DNA from: Paenibacillus aceris
GTDB lineage: Bacteria; Bacillota; Bacilli; Paenibacillales; NBRC-103111
DNA length: 64,000 nt
Assembly (NCBI RefSeq): GCF_017874035.1
Contig: NZ_JAGGKV010000001.1
Span: 1 to 64,000, forward strand
Reading direction: 5' to 3'
Position numbers and translations under genes: made by a program. Numbering within the stretch: the first letter of the stretch is position 1; every line of letters starts with the position of its first letter. Below the pieces are notes generated by a model, which saw only the letters and a program-made list of their open reading frames with translations, was not told the origin of the DNA and searched no databases. Positions 33,362-43,348 of the stretch are shown here, piece after piece.

Positions 33362-34714
33362 ATGTCTACGTTTTTCCATGTATTTCGTCCGGAAGGAGTG
33401 AACAGCAAATACCAACTTATTGTTTTCGACGATTCGAAGGAGGCATTTATTCCACTTACAGAGTTTTACCACGACCAGGTTAACAGGATCAGTGAAAGCT
33501 CCGTACTCGCTTATTTAAATACCCTTGAACCGTTCTTTTATTGGTTAAAGTACAAAAGTCACTATAAGGCTAGCAAGGTCTGTTGGGATAATGAGCCGGA
33601 AGCCGTTAAGGAAGCAGTCAGGCAGTACTTGTTAGATAAAATGCATTGTAAGATCCGAGGAAGAGACGGGCATGAAGGCGTGTATTTGACGAGTAAAAGC
33701 TCCAAAACGATTCAACTGTTCCTGTCCGCCATAAAAGGGTTCTATAAGACCATGATTCGCTTAAAGAAGTATTCCCATGCCAATCCTCTCATCGATTTGG
33801 AATTCAAAGATAGTCTTTCTGAGCAGCCGGGGGAAAGGGGAAACCGACCAAGAATGCCAAAGGCAGCCGGTACTGAGGAACCGATCTCTTTTAGAAAGCA
33901 AACGGATTCTTACTTTAAGATCATTAACGAAGAATGGGTTCCTGAGATCATAGGTGATTGGGATCTGCCTTATCGTATTTATCAAGCTGGTGACACCCAA
34001 GGATGGCGATTACGAGATGAAGTGATAACCCGTTTTATGTTCGAAACAGGGGCGAGAATATCCGAGATATTAGAACTTACTGTTGGAGACTACCGAAAGC
34101 GATCAGATATCCATGAATTAGCCGCAACGAACAAAGGCAGCTATAAACGGCGAATCAAGTTCATTCGAATTTCTCCGGAGACATTGAAGCTCTTAATTAA
34201 GTATGTAAACTCTGAGCGGCGTCAATCTGCAAACACACAAGTAAAGTTCAACGACTTACCTGACCAAGAATCATTGTTCTTATCAACTAGGGGTACTCCA
34301 TACACATACTCAGCGTTTTACTCAAATTGGGCCACGATCACCAAGCACGCTGGAATTAAACTAAATCCGCATAAAGCAAGGCACTGGTTTGTGACCTCTA
34401 TGCTGCGCGGCATTTATGAACAATCGGAAACAACTGCCCAAATTGATGACAAGAAAAAGCAGCTTATTGAGTATATGAAGTGGCGAGACCCAGATACATT
34501 AACCGTGTATGAGCATTATTACGATGAGGAGAAGTTCCGAGACCTACATGAAAGGCTCCAGGAGAGCTATATGAAGCGTGAAAAGGAATACTTCAAATCG
34601 GCCAAGTCGCGGTCACAGATCGCAAAGCCGGTACTTCATATCGCATTTGAGTTGGAGAACTCCGAGGACAAACAAGACTGGTTAAATGAGTTTTATGAGG
34701 GGATGGAATTGTAG
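33362..34714 (+). CDS. Tn554-like TnpA tyrosine recombinase
   Basis: 450 aa. Catalytic elements: Arg in FETGARISEILELT near residue 226, H-x-x-R in HKARHWFVTSML near residue 342, and Tyr in DTLTVYEHYYDEE near residue 382. The N-terminal third is the core-binding domain (SSVLAYLNTLEPFFYWLKY). The ATG at 33362 follows GGGAGGAGAGG. Its TAG stop shares its last base with the GTG start of the next gene, so the pair is translationally coupled, as in Tn554. Confidence 0.88.
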   Translation: MSTFFHVFRPEGVNSKYQLIVFDDSKEAFIPLTEFYHDQVNRISESSVLAYLNTLEPFFYWLKYKSHYKASKVCWDNEPEAVKEAVRQYLLDKMHCKIRGRDGHEGVYLTSKSSKTIQLFLSAIKGFYKTMIRLKKYSHANPLIDLEFKDSLSEQPGERGNRPRMPKAAGTEEPISFRKQTDSYFKIINEEWVPEIIGDWDLPYRIYQAGDTQGWRLRDEVITRFMFETGARISEILELTVGDYRKRSDIHELAATNKGSYKRRIKFIRISPETLKLLIKYVNSERRQSANTQVKFNDLPDQESLFLSTRGTPYTYSAFYSNWATITKHAGIKLNPHKARHWFVTSMLRGIYEQSETTAQIDDKKKQLIEYMKWRDPDTLTVYEHYYDEEKFRDLHERLQESYMKREKEYFKSAKSRSQIAKPVLHIAFELENSEDKQDWLNEFYEGMEL

Positions 34715-36840
34715 TGTCAACAGCTGTGCATTTACTTGAAGAATTACAAGACAAACCATGGGGATCCCTTCTTTATGGTAAAATACCGGAGGAACTTTTA
34801 CTGCTTACTGATCCGAACGGAGATTATTACTGGGAAAAAGTTGAAGAAAAGAATATTAAGTATTTTGTCCGACAATGTGCACGACATCCGTGGGCAAACC
34901 ACTTTGCGTTAGCGTTGCTTTGCTTATCTGACCGAAATTTGACACCGCAATCGATCATGAATATCACCAGTGTGTTGAATGCTCGATTTCGGGATTTGTT
35001 TAACCATTTTAACCTCACGGCCATGGGGGAGTTCTTACCATCGCACGTGGAACAATATGTAACGGGACAAATTCTTCCCGATCATTCTGACAGACAACGG
35101 CAATCAATTTTGACTGGCTACAACACCTTTATGTTTAACTTGAAAAAATGGTTAGGTACTAAGTTTAGTGATGAGAAACAGTCTGCACTCTCCGCATATA
35201 TGCTCCCTAGTATTCCTTACGACAATCGAGATTTTAATGCTCGCACAAAGGCTATCACAAATGCAAAAACAAAACGAAAAGAAGACACTTCGGCTGTAAC
35301 GCCTTTATTGCCTGAAATTAGGGCAGAAGGGCATCTGAGATGGAATCAAGTTAGCCGGCTGCGCGAGGCTTTCCGTAAGGCATTAGCAGACGTTAGAGAG
35401 CTGCGACGGTCACTTCCAATAGAATTTCATTATGATGAATCCGAATATGTAGGTGAACGATGGCATTTCATCCTAAGAGACCTAAAAAGTTTCAGACAGC
35501 TACAAGAAGAAAAGAAGAGTTACAGAGACTTCAAAGATGAAGAATGCGTTCTCGAGTTCATCAGAGCAGAAAAGTTGGAGGACGGATCGGAAGGAGACGG
35601 ACCTTGGTTTCTAGATCTTCTAAGGCTGAGATTGCTGGGTCATTGGGCAACTGATTATATCTCAGAAGAGCATCGAGAAAAAGCAATGAAATATCTTAAT
35701 CATTGGGGCTATGAGATAGATGACGGAGGAAAGAATGCACCTTTTTTTCCCCGCAATCCTGGCTTATTAATACAGGGTTTTGAAACCACACGAACGGCCA
35801 GGTTAACGAACAAACTCTTGATCAACATCGAACCAATTTACACGGCATGCATGTTCGCAAGATTTGCACTTGATGTAATCTCATCATCTGGCGCTAGAAT
35901 AAATGAACTGCTGCAGATTAGTTACGATAAAGACTGCTGTGTGGTGACGGTTGATAAGAGTGTTTGTCCGCCGAGAAAAAATTACATTTTCCGTCTGATC
36001 CCTAAAGGTAGAGAAGATGCGGAGAACTATTATATGCCGGAAGAAGTATTTAAGTTTATGATGGAAATACTGAGGTTCCTAAAAGATTCCTATAAGTCTG
36101 ATGTGATCCCAGAGGTACAATACGATGTGGAAAGCAGAAAACATTTGATGCCGAAAAAGAGATACATCTTTCAATATCAGTCAAGACACATCAATGTGTT
36201 TTCAATTAATGCGATTCTCCGCTTTCTTTTGCATGGGATTGTGATTCAATCTGCGGAAGGCAATCCAGTTGTTTTAAAAGCTCATCTTTTGAGACATGCT
36301 TTTGCTACACATGCTGTTCAGACCGAGAAGCTTCCGATCGACATTGTAAAGACATTGCTTCATCAGAAGGATATAGAAATAACATCTTACTATTCCGCTC
36401 CAACTGCAAAACAAGTGTCCGAGTCAATAAACTCTCTGCATGAAAATTGGATTTCTTATGTCGATATTCAAAAAGGTATTCTGAGGGGCCCAGAAGAGCT
36501 TAAGGAGCTTTATGATGACTACCGTAAAACGGTCGGTACTATGTCAAAGGTAGTGGGGGGGATATGTACAATTGACTCAATATGCCCGACTAGAATGGCC
36601 TGTGTTGGATGTGGGGCGAAAGTCCCTCAGCCGGAGTTTAAAGAAGAAATTACAGCCTATTATAAATGGGCTGATGAAAGTGAAAAACGATTTGAGCAAC
36701 TCGGATTACTCCTTGAAGCAAAGAAGATGAAGATTGCAAAAAACAGAGCCAAAAACGAACTCAAGGAGATTCAGTTGATTGAGAAATCTCAAAAGGATGA
36801 GACATATGCGCCAAAAATCCGTATTTCCTCAGACAAATGA
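34714..36840 (+). CDS. Tn554-like TnpB tyrosine recombinase
   Basis: 708 aa, the larger recombinase of the trio. Arg in ISSSGARINELLQIS near residue 390, H-x-x-R in HLLRHAFATHAV near residue 527, Tyr in EITSYYSAPTAKQ near residue 556. The C-terminal CTIDSICPTRMACVGCGAKV forms a Cys cluster characteristic of TnpB of this group. The start is GTG at 34714 and overlaps the tnpA stop. It acts with TnpA in site-specific insertion and excision. Confidence 0.88.
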   Translation: MSTAVHLLEELQDKPWGSLLYGKIPEELLLLTDPNGDYYWEKVEEKNIKYFVRQCARHPWANHFALALLCLSDRNLTPQSIMNITSVLNARFRDLFNHFNLTAMGEFLPSHVEQYVTGQILPDHSDRQRQSILTGYNTFMFNLKKWLGTKFSDEKQSALSAYMLPSIPYDNRDFNARTKAITNAKTKRKEDTSAVTPLLPEIRAEGHLRWNQVSRLREAFRKALADVRELRRSLPIEFHYDESEYVGERWHFILRDLKSFRQLQEEKKSYRDFKDEECVLEFIRAEKLEDGSEGDGPWFLDLLRLRLLGHWATDYISEEHREKAMKYLNHWGYEIDDGGKNAPFFPRNPGLLIQGFETTRTARLTNKLLINIEPIYTACMFARFALDVISSSGARINELLQISYDKDCCVVTVDKSVCPPRKNYIFRLIPKGREDAENYYMPEEVFKFMMEILRFLKDSYKSDVIPEVQYDVESRKHLMPKKRYIFQYQSRHINVFSINAILRFLLHGIVIQSAEGNPVVLKAHLLRHAFATHAVQTEKLPIDIVKTLLHQKDIEITSYYSAPTAKQVSESINSLHENWISYVDIQKGILRGPEELKELYDDYRKTVGTMSKVVGGICTIDSICPTRMACVGCGAKVPQPEFKEEITAYYKWADESEKRFEQLGLLLEAKKMKIAKNRAKNELKEIQLIEKSQKDETYAPKIRISSDK

Positions 36841-37282
36841 AGTGGAATGGCTTCAGGAGTCATATGAAAAGAGAAAGGCTCGTTCGCTTGAACTTGGAAT
36901 AAGAGCAATCAATGAGCTAAATAAAGAAGAAAAGCAAATTTCGTATCGGACAGTTTCCGACAAATCAAAAGAAATTGATCCATACGGAATGGGCATTCAT
37001 CAAAATACCATTCGGAAGAACCAAGAGCTTCTTAAATATTTTCGCAGTCACAGTACTACAAAAGCAAAAACTTCTGAGACTCGCAAAAAGTCCCAAAAGC
37101 CATTAAATGATGAGTTAGATGCATTCAGGCACATAAAGCAAGATCGTGATGTAGATAGAGTTAGACAACGATATATGCAGCTTACAAAACAAGAACTAAT
37201 CGATTTGCTAATCCGAATGGAACAATATGTTGCGCATCAGAATCAGCACTGGTTGAAAAATGAATTTGAGAAATTTCAGTAA
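36806..37282 (+). CDS. Tn554-like TnpC accessory protein
   Basis: About 159 aa, overlapping tnpB by 35 bases. Helical and basic; the C-terminal LTKQELIDLLIRMEQYVAHQ is coiled-coil-like, as in TnpC proteins, which influence orientation and efficiency of Tn554 insertion. The ATG at 36806 lies ten bases after AAAGG; in-frame starts at 36779 and 36797 are less well placed. Confidence 0.75.
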   Translation: MRQKSVFPQTNEVEWLQESYEKRKARSLELGIRAINELNKEEKQISYRTVSDKSKEIDPYGMGIHQNTIRKNQELLKYFRSHSTTKAKTSETRKKSQKPLNDELDAFRHIKQDRDVDRVRQRYMQLTKQELIDLLIRMEQYVAHQNQHWLKNEFEKFQ

Positions 37283-37288
37283 AAACAA

Positions 37289-37317
37289 TCTGCCGCCAAA
37301 TGGCGGCGCTTTTTTCA
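37289..37317 (+). terminator. Terminator after tnpC
   Basis: TGCCGCCA-AA-TGGCGGCG followed by C and six T, seven bases after the tnpC stop. Confidence 0.85.
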
Positions 37318-37635
37318 ATATATTTAGTGTATGACACTAAATACAGAACCCTGACACGTAAAACAAAAAGGCGCAAACTTATTAAACTTATTAATTTTTG
37401 TAAAAAATTAATGGAGTATAGTGTGTGACACTAAATACAAAACCTTGGTACATAAGGGATTTTTCAACTTTATAGACATATGTATAAAATACGGGTTTTG
37501 TGAATATGTAACCGACAAGCTCCGCCGCATATTTTCGTTATTTACAATTTTCTTTACATTTGACCGAATAACCCTCACCATTTTGGTAAGGGCTTTTGTT
37601 TATGCTCGCTCTGTTTTTTTCAGAAAACGCTTCTT

Positions 37636-39213
37636 CTAAACATGCAAACCTCCAACTAATCGAGGGCAATGACGATATGGCCCAACCGGGACCTGGATCA
37701 GGCTGGTTACACCTTCCATCTTGTAGATCTCATCACACAATCTGGCATCAAATCCAAGGAGCGGATGTCCCCCCATCCCGATAGCGGATGCCGCCAACAG
37801 TAAACGCTGCACGAGCATCCCCGCTTCCATCTGTTGAATGCGATATCCCCTATACCCCAAGGCTGTTGCGAGATGACCTTTGTCTCCTGCCACATGAAAG
37901 CATAGCGGAACTTGGGACAGATTCACGTTGTTGGAAGGCATTCCCTGCTGCAGTTTGAGTCGATGATCCCCCTGACGTACCCGCCGCAATGTATGAGCAG
38001 CGCTGTCATAATGGTAAGCGCCGTCCGGAATGCCTTCAACGTTATACAAACAGCCGTACAGTGAGACGCGAGAAACGGGATTCTCATGGGCTCCATCCAA
38101 ATCATTCCGATACCTGAAGGAGGCCGTTGCCTCCTGCAACAGATAAGCCAACTGCTCTTGGCTTATCTTGACCATAACAAAATCACCATCCGGCGAAAAT
38201 CTCTTTCGGCTTATTGTCGCCAGATCATACGACAACCGTTTCACTCGGGGCAGAGCCACTGCTTGATCCTCGCAGTCTACGATCTTCTCTTCGCCAATTT
38301 GCCGTATTATCGGCCGAAGCCACTCCAACAGGGATGCTTCATTCATCTTGATTAGCAGAGGAAACTCCTTGACTCTCCGGGACCGGATGTAGTAATCATG
38401 CTTAACCGTTGGCAACTCCCGGCATAATTCGGTGGCGGAGCACTCCCGCTCTCCCTCATTCCTATCCGCAAACCATTGAATCGCAGGCTCCGTTGTCAGC
38501 GGAATCACCGCATACACACTCTCCTCTCGTTCCGATATCCCAAGGAGATCATTCACTGCCCGATCAAGGAACTGGAAATATACGCCAGACGCGAAGCCGA
38601 ACCGTTTCGCAACTTCCAAGAGCTGCCCGATTAACGTACCCGCATCCAGTCCTTGCAGGCGATAGGAAAAGTTATTGTATTTAAAAAAGTTTTTCCAAAA
38701 CAGGGTCGATACAAAAACAGCACCAAAACAAGCCGACACGTCACAGCGATTGCCAAGAGCCCGGGCTACATATGCATCGAAGTTACCTTTGCGCAGTAGC
38801 ACCAAACGGTGGTGTGCCACATCATAATGATATACCCCCTCGGGCAAATCCTCCAGCTTCAGATACACATATAATTCATTAGGATATAACGCTCCCCCGG
38901 AGGGAACAAACCGCCGGTACAACTGCAGTAAACCCATGTTCTGTACCATGGAATTCGAAGCAGGGACGGACTGGGAAAATTGAGTGAGCCCGAATATGTA
39001 CCAGAGAAAATGACCCATATGGCGAAGGTCAGGCTTCACTAGCGCTTCACCGCCATCGAGTGTCAGCGGTACTTCCGAAGATAACGGAACCACTTGCAAT
39101 CCGCGGTAGAGCTTATATGCAAGCGGTCCGTCTTCCCAATCCACCACCAAGTCCGGCGGTTTGGTTTTGTCAATGTCATAATGCAGATTGTGCAGAAATG
39201 CCTCCAGATCCAT
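37636..39213 (-). CDS. SagB-type dehydrogenase of the TOMM cluster
   Basis: 525 aa, a fusion of two nitroreductase-like SagB domains (about 60-245 with MGLLQLYRRFVPSGGALYPNELYVYL, and about 325-510 with KRLSYDLATISRKRFSP and the paired GGALYPNE-like motif replaced). It should use FMN to oxidise azolines, made by the YcaO enzyme from Cys, Ser or Thr, to aromatic azoles. The GGALYPNE segment is the flavin-site signature. The ATG at 39213 has AGGAGG close upstream; an upstream in-frame start adds 14 residues. It is the third and last enzyme gene of a minus-strand operon. Confidence 0.88.
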   Translation of the reverse strand: MDLEAFLHNLHYDIDKTKPPDLVVDWEDGPLAYKLYRGLQVVPLSSEVPLTLDGGEALVKPDLRHMGHFLWYIFGLTQFSQSVPASNSMVQNMGLLQLYRRFVPSGGALYPNELYVYLKLEDLPEGVYHYDVAHHRLVLLRKGNFDAYVARALGNRCDVSACFGAVFVSTLFWKNFFKYNNFSYRLQGLDAGTLIGQLLEVAKRFGFASGVYFQFLDRAVNDLLGISEREESVYAVIPLTTEPAIQWFADRNEGERECSATELCRELPTVKHDYYIRSRRVKEFPLLIKMNEASLLEWLRPIIRQIGEEKIVDCEDQAVALPRVKRLSYDLATISRKRFSPDGDFVMVKISQEQLAYLLQEATASFRYRNDLDGAHENPVSRVSLYGCLYNVEGIPDGAYHYDSAAHTLRRVRQGDHRLKLQQGMPSNNVNLSQVPLCFHVAGDKGHLATALGYRGYRIQQMEAGMLVQRLLLAASAIGMGGHPLLGFDARLCDEIYKMEGVTSLIQVPVGPYRHCPRLVGGLHV

Positions 39214-39275
39214 GCTTCTCCCTCCTGCTTTGAACGAGGATGTGAACTGCTCCACGTTTCACTGCTCGATACCGC

Positions 39276-41219
39276 CTATGGAAAAGGATGCGGGTATGGA
39301 TTGAGAAGTTCAATCCTCAGCGGCTGCTTCGCATACCCGAGTTCCACCGGTACGTTCAATACCCGCTCCAACCCTGCAACGCGGGTAAAGTGATGACCGA
39401 ATGTCATCGGCAGCATCCCCGGGATCAGCACTTTCACGCAATGTAGTCCATTTCGAATGATTTCCGGCGCTGACTGATCAACCACGATCACATCAAGATT
39501 CAATCGGCGGAACGCCTGAAGAACATCTTTCAGATCGTCCGTTAAATCAGCATGCCTGGCCTCACGCTTGAATTCCTCTTCGAACGTTCGCATCGGGCGA
39601 TTTTCATCCAGCAGAAATTGCAGGCGCTCCTCCGCTTGCGGCAAACCGTATAACAATGAGTGATCCTCCATCTGCCGCACCTGGGAGGAATCGTGAAGCA
39701 TCCGAACATACGCCTCGCGGTTCTCCTCAAATTTCTTATCAAGATTTAGTACCATGCCGGCCAACTCGTGAACCGCACCTTTCACCGCCCGTACCGGATC
39801 AGGATGAGCTCCGGCCGCACAGATGAGATTCACTCCTTTTTGTTTCCTGTTTTTTGCTATCCCCCAAACGCTTGGAATCCCGTTCTCCATCGTAGAGTTG
39901 TAGAAATATACATCAAACCCCGCCACAGCTTGTAAACGATCGATCATCAACTGCAATTCGCGGTCGTTTGCGGAATAGGGGTCAATGCGTGAGAGAGGCA
40001 ACTGCGCATACCAAGTCATCAAAAACGAATCTCGCTCCACAATTTCCAGTATTCCGTAAAAAATAGCCTCCTCCAGGCTTCCTCCTAATGCGCATCCGTT
40101 GGAAGATTCGGACACGAAACCATGCCCGCAGCCCATGCCGTAATAAGCGAGCTGTTCTGGAACCAGAATCGGACGCTCTTGCAAAAACGAATAGCCCCAC
40201 ACCCAATCGATGTGGCGGTCAGGATCGAACGTGGTGAACGGAAATCCCGGCTGTGCATACTGTTCCTTCGCGTGCACCCCTACCTTGACTGGGTCGAGCG
40301 CTTGATCTTCCAGTTCGCGGAAGCTGCCATGGACTACCGTCCGTTTGCCTCGAGGTGCCAGACCGCAGTACCGCTCCAATCCCTCCAAAATGGCGGTCAA
40401 CTCGCTCACCGCATAGGAATGAGTTCGACCTGCCGTCCCCACGTCCTCAGCGATCAACGGTAGATTTACGCTTACATCGGCAAATGGCGATGCAAGGTCA
40501 GTCATTTTCTCATTCATAAAGCCGGTCCTGTTGTCCAAATAGTCTTTGGTCAGGACTTTTTTCAAATCATCCATCGGGCGGGAACGGTAACTATCCAAGC
40601 TGATCTTAGGACTTGGCTGCAACGAAATGCGGGCTGATGCCGATGAATCTTCAGGCAATCGACTGCAAGCCGGGCATAGCGGGTCAGGGAGAAAGAAGTG
40701 AAGTGTACTCTCCAGCGTTTTCAAGTTGATCATAAGCACTCTCTCTGCCAAGTGAACCGGTTTGTCTTGCAACACCCTCCGTGCCTCCGCCACCAGAAGA
40801 TGAGCTACTTGGAAGAGTCCCGTACGCGAAGCCCATGCATCACGATGTATTCCCCCGTGCGCCGTAAGCCTCCGCTGCAGCGCCCTCATCTCCCTGCGAT
40901 CGCGCCCCGCCATGAGCCGTCGCGTATCCGCACACTGGGAACACCCTTGTGAACCCGGAGTAACCAGTGGTCCGATCACACCCTCGCCAAATGAAACGAA
41001 GCCGCGCAACCAAGGGATGCCGGCTGGCTGCAACAGCTCTTCAGCCTTTTGATGAACATTAGGATGCCAAGCATCGTGCAGCACCAGAGCTAAATCCACC
41101 GCTTCCGGCACTCCTGCTTCGAAATCAATTTGACGAACGATCTTGAATTGGGCTGATAGTTCTTCGTACACGCAGTCCGCCAACACCCCGTCTCCCACAA
41201 TCATAACGATGGTGCTCAC
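39276..41219 (-). CDS. YcaO cyclodehydratase with fused leader-binding domain
   Basis: 647 aa. The N-terminal domain (about 1-220) resembles the E1-like/leader-recognition partner, with two CxxC zinc pairs (GCSQCADTRR and CPACSRLPEDS). The YcaO domain follows, with SYAVSELTAILEGLERYCG as ATP-binding signature and NGCALGGSLEEAIFYGILEIVERDSFL. The end is the Pro-rich tail NPYPHPFP needed for catalysis in this family. It activates backbone amides of the precursor with ATP to cyclise Cys to thiazoline. The start is GTG at 41219, overlapping the stop of the upstream gene by GTGA. A paralogue is encoded at 47595. Confidence 0.92.
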   Translation of the reverse strand: MSTIVMIVGDGVLADCVYEELSAQFKIVRQIDFEAGVPEAVDLALVLHDAWHPNVHQKAEELLQPAGIPWLRGFVSFGEGVIGPLVTPGSQGCSQCADTRRLMAGRDRREMRALQRRLTAHGGIHRDAWASRTGLFQVAHLLVAEARRVLQDKPVHLAERVLMINLKTLESTLHFFLPDPLCPACSRLPEDSSASARISLQPSPKISLDSYRSRPMDDLKKVLTKDYLDNRTGFMNEKMTDLASPFADVSVNLPLIAEDVGTAGRTHSYAVSELTAILEGLERYCGLAPRGKRTVVHGSFRELEDQALDPVKVGVHAKEQYAQPGFPFTTFDPDRHIDWVWGYSFLQERPILVPEQLAYYGMGCGHGFVSESSNGCALGGSLEEAIFYGILEIVERDSFLMTWYAQLPLSRIDPYSANDRELQLMIDRLQAVAGFDVYFYNSTMENGIPSVWGIAKNRKQKGVNLICAAGAHPDPVRAVKGAVHELAGMVLNLDKKFEENREAYVRMLHDSSQVRQMEDHSLLYGLPQAEERLQFLLDENRPMRTFEEEFKREARHADLTDDLKDVLQAFRRLNLDVIVVDQSAPEIIRNGLHCVKVLIPGMLPMTFGHHFTRVAGLERVLNVPVELGYAKQPLRIELLNPYPHPFP

Positions 41220-43177
41220 CGGGATCCCTCCTTTCGCAGCAACACGCCAAACACTCCTGCCATTTCCTCTTTCAAAAATGGTTCTACTGCCAGATCGAAG
41301 ACCAAGAGCCGCTTATGGTTCCGTTTCAAGACCTGCAAGGCGGACTGCAGAACATCCGCTTCTACCGTCGCTTCACAGGATGGGATCTCAAGGCTTAGCG
41401 GCAACTGTTCTGCCAGATGCACGGACGAAACCTCCAACACTTGCGATGTGAAACTAGCCGGTTGGTTTTGTGCCTTCAACAGAGCCTGTTGCAAAGCATC
41501 CCGCAACGCAAAAGTTACATTCAAGCCTACACCGCCATACCAACGGTCATCCGTACCGACCCACACCACAGGGAATCCGGAAACTGCCTCTCCCAAGCCA
41601 ATCATCGGCTCTCCCTTCATCGTCGTCAAAGCTTGGAAATAAAACTGGCAGCGTTTATCCTCTATGGCAGACAAATGTACTCGAGAGACAGACGGCAGCT
41701 GACACGCCAGTTGCTTGCCCATCTCCTCAGCCAAACACCTTAGCAACCCCCGACCCAGGCCTTCAGCAACCGTTTCTCCCGCTCCGATGCCGATAAATTC
41801 CTGCGGTTCTATCCTGCTGCCCTCTACTTCCTGATGGGAGGAAAGCGTTGAGACGAGAAGGCCTGCCATTCGCGACACATACGTTTCAATTCCGGCCAAC
41901 CCTGCTTCCCGCCGAGCTCCCTCATGCGTCAGATCAATACATACAATGTCCGACAGCAGCGTAGCTGGCCCTTCCGATAATGGATCGATTGCCTGAACTC
42001 GACACTGAGAGAGCGGCAGTTGCTTTAAGTCCCCCTCCTCCCAAACATGAAAAATTCCTGATTCCGCCGATGTCAACCGGCCAAAGTAAGGAAGCAATCC
42101 GCTCTCACTTTTGCTTGATCTCCGCTCGAGCTGCAGTTCGAAATCGTGAATCCGTTCAACAGCGGTACGCCCGGTCACAAGCGGATGGGGTACGAACGAA
42201 TGCCATTTTCCTTCCAAAGTCTCTAGATTAAGCAGATAGAACGGATAACTTTGTTCCGAATCGTTCACTCCCGTAATCTTTTTTAATAATTCAAACACGA
42301 TCACGTTCGCTAACAGCGCTCCCGCTGTGGAAGAAAAGGTGTGCAGCTCCGGGTCTTTACAAATCGCAGATTCGTGTATGCTTCGCCACGCTGACTCCCA
42401 GCAGCTCTCAGAGTCCGGATGAACTAAAGGTCCCGCCATACCCACCTGCTTCAGACAAACAGCGGGAAGAAACACCTTCTTCTCCTCCCTGCACACCGCA
42501 TGAAGAACCCGCAGTGCCTCGATATCTCCCTCCTGTGACACAAATAAAATCGAATCAAACAGCCTTACAGCTTCCCGCCATTTACGATTCCCCTCCTTTT
42601 GCAGAGTAACCTCCTCGATGACTACCTCGGGGTCCGTTTTACGGGCATGTTCCGCCAGTTCTAGAATCCGTTGCCGATCGGTCGGTTCAGAGCCCGTGAC
42701 CACCACGTGTAAATTGGGCAATCCGGATTCAAGCAGCGCGGAAATGACCGAGATCAAAAATGGGCCAGAACCGACTGTCAATACTTTGGACTGCCGATAG
42801 GACTGAAACCGGTACGCACCCGAATCACCGAAATGGTCCAAAAATTCAATTTGAGAAGCATACTTTTGGAGTATCTCTTCAGACAATTGATGTGGAGTGT
42901 CTTGGCTCGCATCCCGAACAAACCCATTACGATACAACATTTCTGCAATTCCATATACCTGTTTCCGGTGTTGGTCCGGCAATCCGTCTGTCAAATCCTT
43001 CAACCTATGCTCCCCATTGAATATCGGTATCAATTTCTCAATCCACCGATCTATCCCTACGCCTTCCAAGCGGAACGAGCTTACGTTGTTTCGAAAATAC
43101 ACACTACCATTCGGATCAGGGAGAAAAAACGTATCCCTTTTCATCTTAAGTCGCATCGAAGGGTTCAAATTTGCCAT
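41216..43177 (-). CDS. Thiazole-containing bacteriocin maturation protein (ThiF-like)
   Basis: 653 aa. It corresponds to the family annotated as putative thiazole-containing bacteriocin maturation protein, found only beside heterocycloanthracin-type precursors. Residues about 75-130 hold a winged-helix-like segment (EEILQKYASQIEFLDHFG); from about 130 a Rossmann-like ThiF region starts (KVLTVGSGPFLISVISALLESG). The catalytic Cys pairs of true E1 enzymes are not evident. It probably helps present the leader to the YcaO enzyme. The ATG at 43177 follows GGAGGAG. The last codons recur as a fragment at 47265-47386. Confidence 0.88.
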   Translation of the reverse strand: MANLNPSMRLKMKRDTFFLPDPNGSVYFRNNVSSFRLEGVGIDRWIEKLIPIFNGEHRLKDLTDGLPDQHRKQVYGIAEMLYRNGFVRDASQDTPHQLSEEILQKYASQIEFLDHFGDSGAYRFQSYRQSKVLTVGSGPFLISVISALLESGLPNLHVVVTGSEPTDRQRILELAEHARKTDPEVVIEEVTLQKEGNRKWREAVRLFDSILFVSQEGDIEALRVLHAVCREEKKVFLPAVCLKQVGMAGPLVHPDSESCWESAWRSIHESAICKDPELHTFSSTAGALLANVIVFELLKKITGVNDSEQSYPFYLLNLETLEGKWHSFVPHPLVTGRTAVERIHDFELQLERRSSKSESGLLPYFGRLTSAESGIFHVWEEGDLKQLPLSQCRVQAIDPLSEGPATLLSDIVCIDLTHEGARREAGLAGIETYVSRMAGLLVSTLSSHQEVEGSRIEPQEFIGIGAGETVAEGLGRGLLRCLAEEMGKQLACQLPSVSRVHLSAIEDKRCQFYFQALTTMKGEPMIGLGEAVSGFPVVWVGTDDRWYGGVGLNVTFALRDALQQALLKAQNQPASFTSQVLEVSSVHLAEQLPLSLEIPSCEATVEADVLQSALQVLKRNHKRLLVFDLAVEPFLKEEMAGVFGVLLRKEGSR

Positions 43178-43271
43178 GCTACTCCTCCTCCGGAAGCTGT
43201 TCTCAATCTGCCCAAACTCTTCACATGTAATCTTATGTACAGCTAATTGTCCCTCATGTCTTATTCTTCAA

Positions 43272-43320
43272 GAAAGCCCCTACAGCAATGAAGTGGCCTC
43301 GTTTGCTGGAGGGGCTTTTC
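43272..43320 (-). terminator. Attenuating terminator between precursor and enzyme genes
   Basis: On the minus strand AAGCCCCTCCAGCAA pairs with TTGCTGTAGGGGCTT and is followed by TCTT. Located between the precursor stop (43349) and the maturation-gene start (43177), it would let most transcripts end after the precursor. Confidence 0.7.
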
Positions 43321-43348
43321 TCTATTGGCAAGAACCAATTCAATATCC

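Larger units (their letters stand above)
33199..37492 (+). mobile_element. Tn554-like transposon (two recombinases and TnpC)
   Basis: Three overlapping genes for a 450 aa and a 708 aa tyrosine recombinase and a 159 aa accessory protein. GACATATGTATAAAATAC occurs in direct orientation at 33199-33216 and 37475-37492. ATTTAGTGTCACACACCATA at 33273-33292 matches 19 of 20 bases of the inverted copy at 37417-37436, and a related imperfect palindrome lies at 37323-37342. The exact ends cannot be fixed from one sequence, since Tn554 relatives make no target duplication. Confidence 0.75.
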
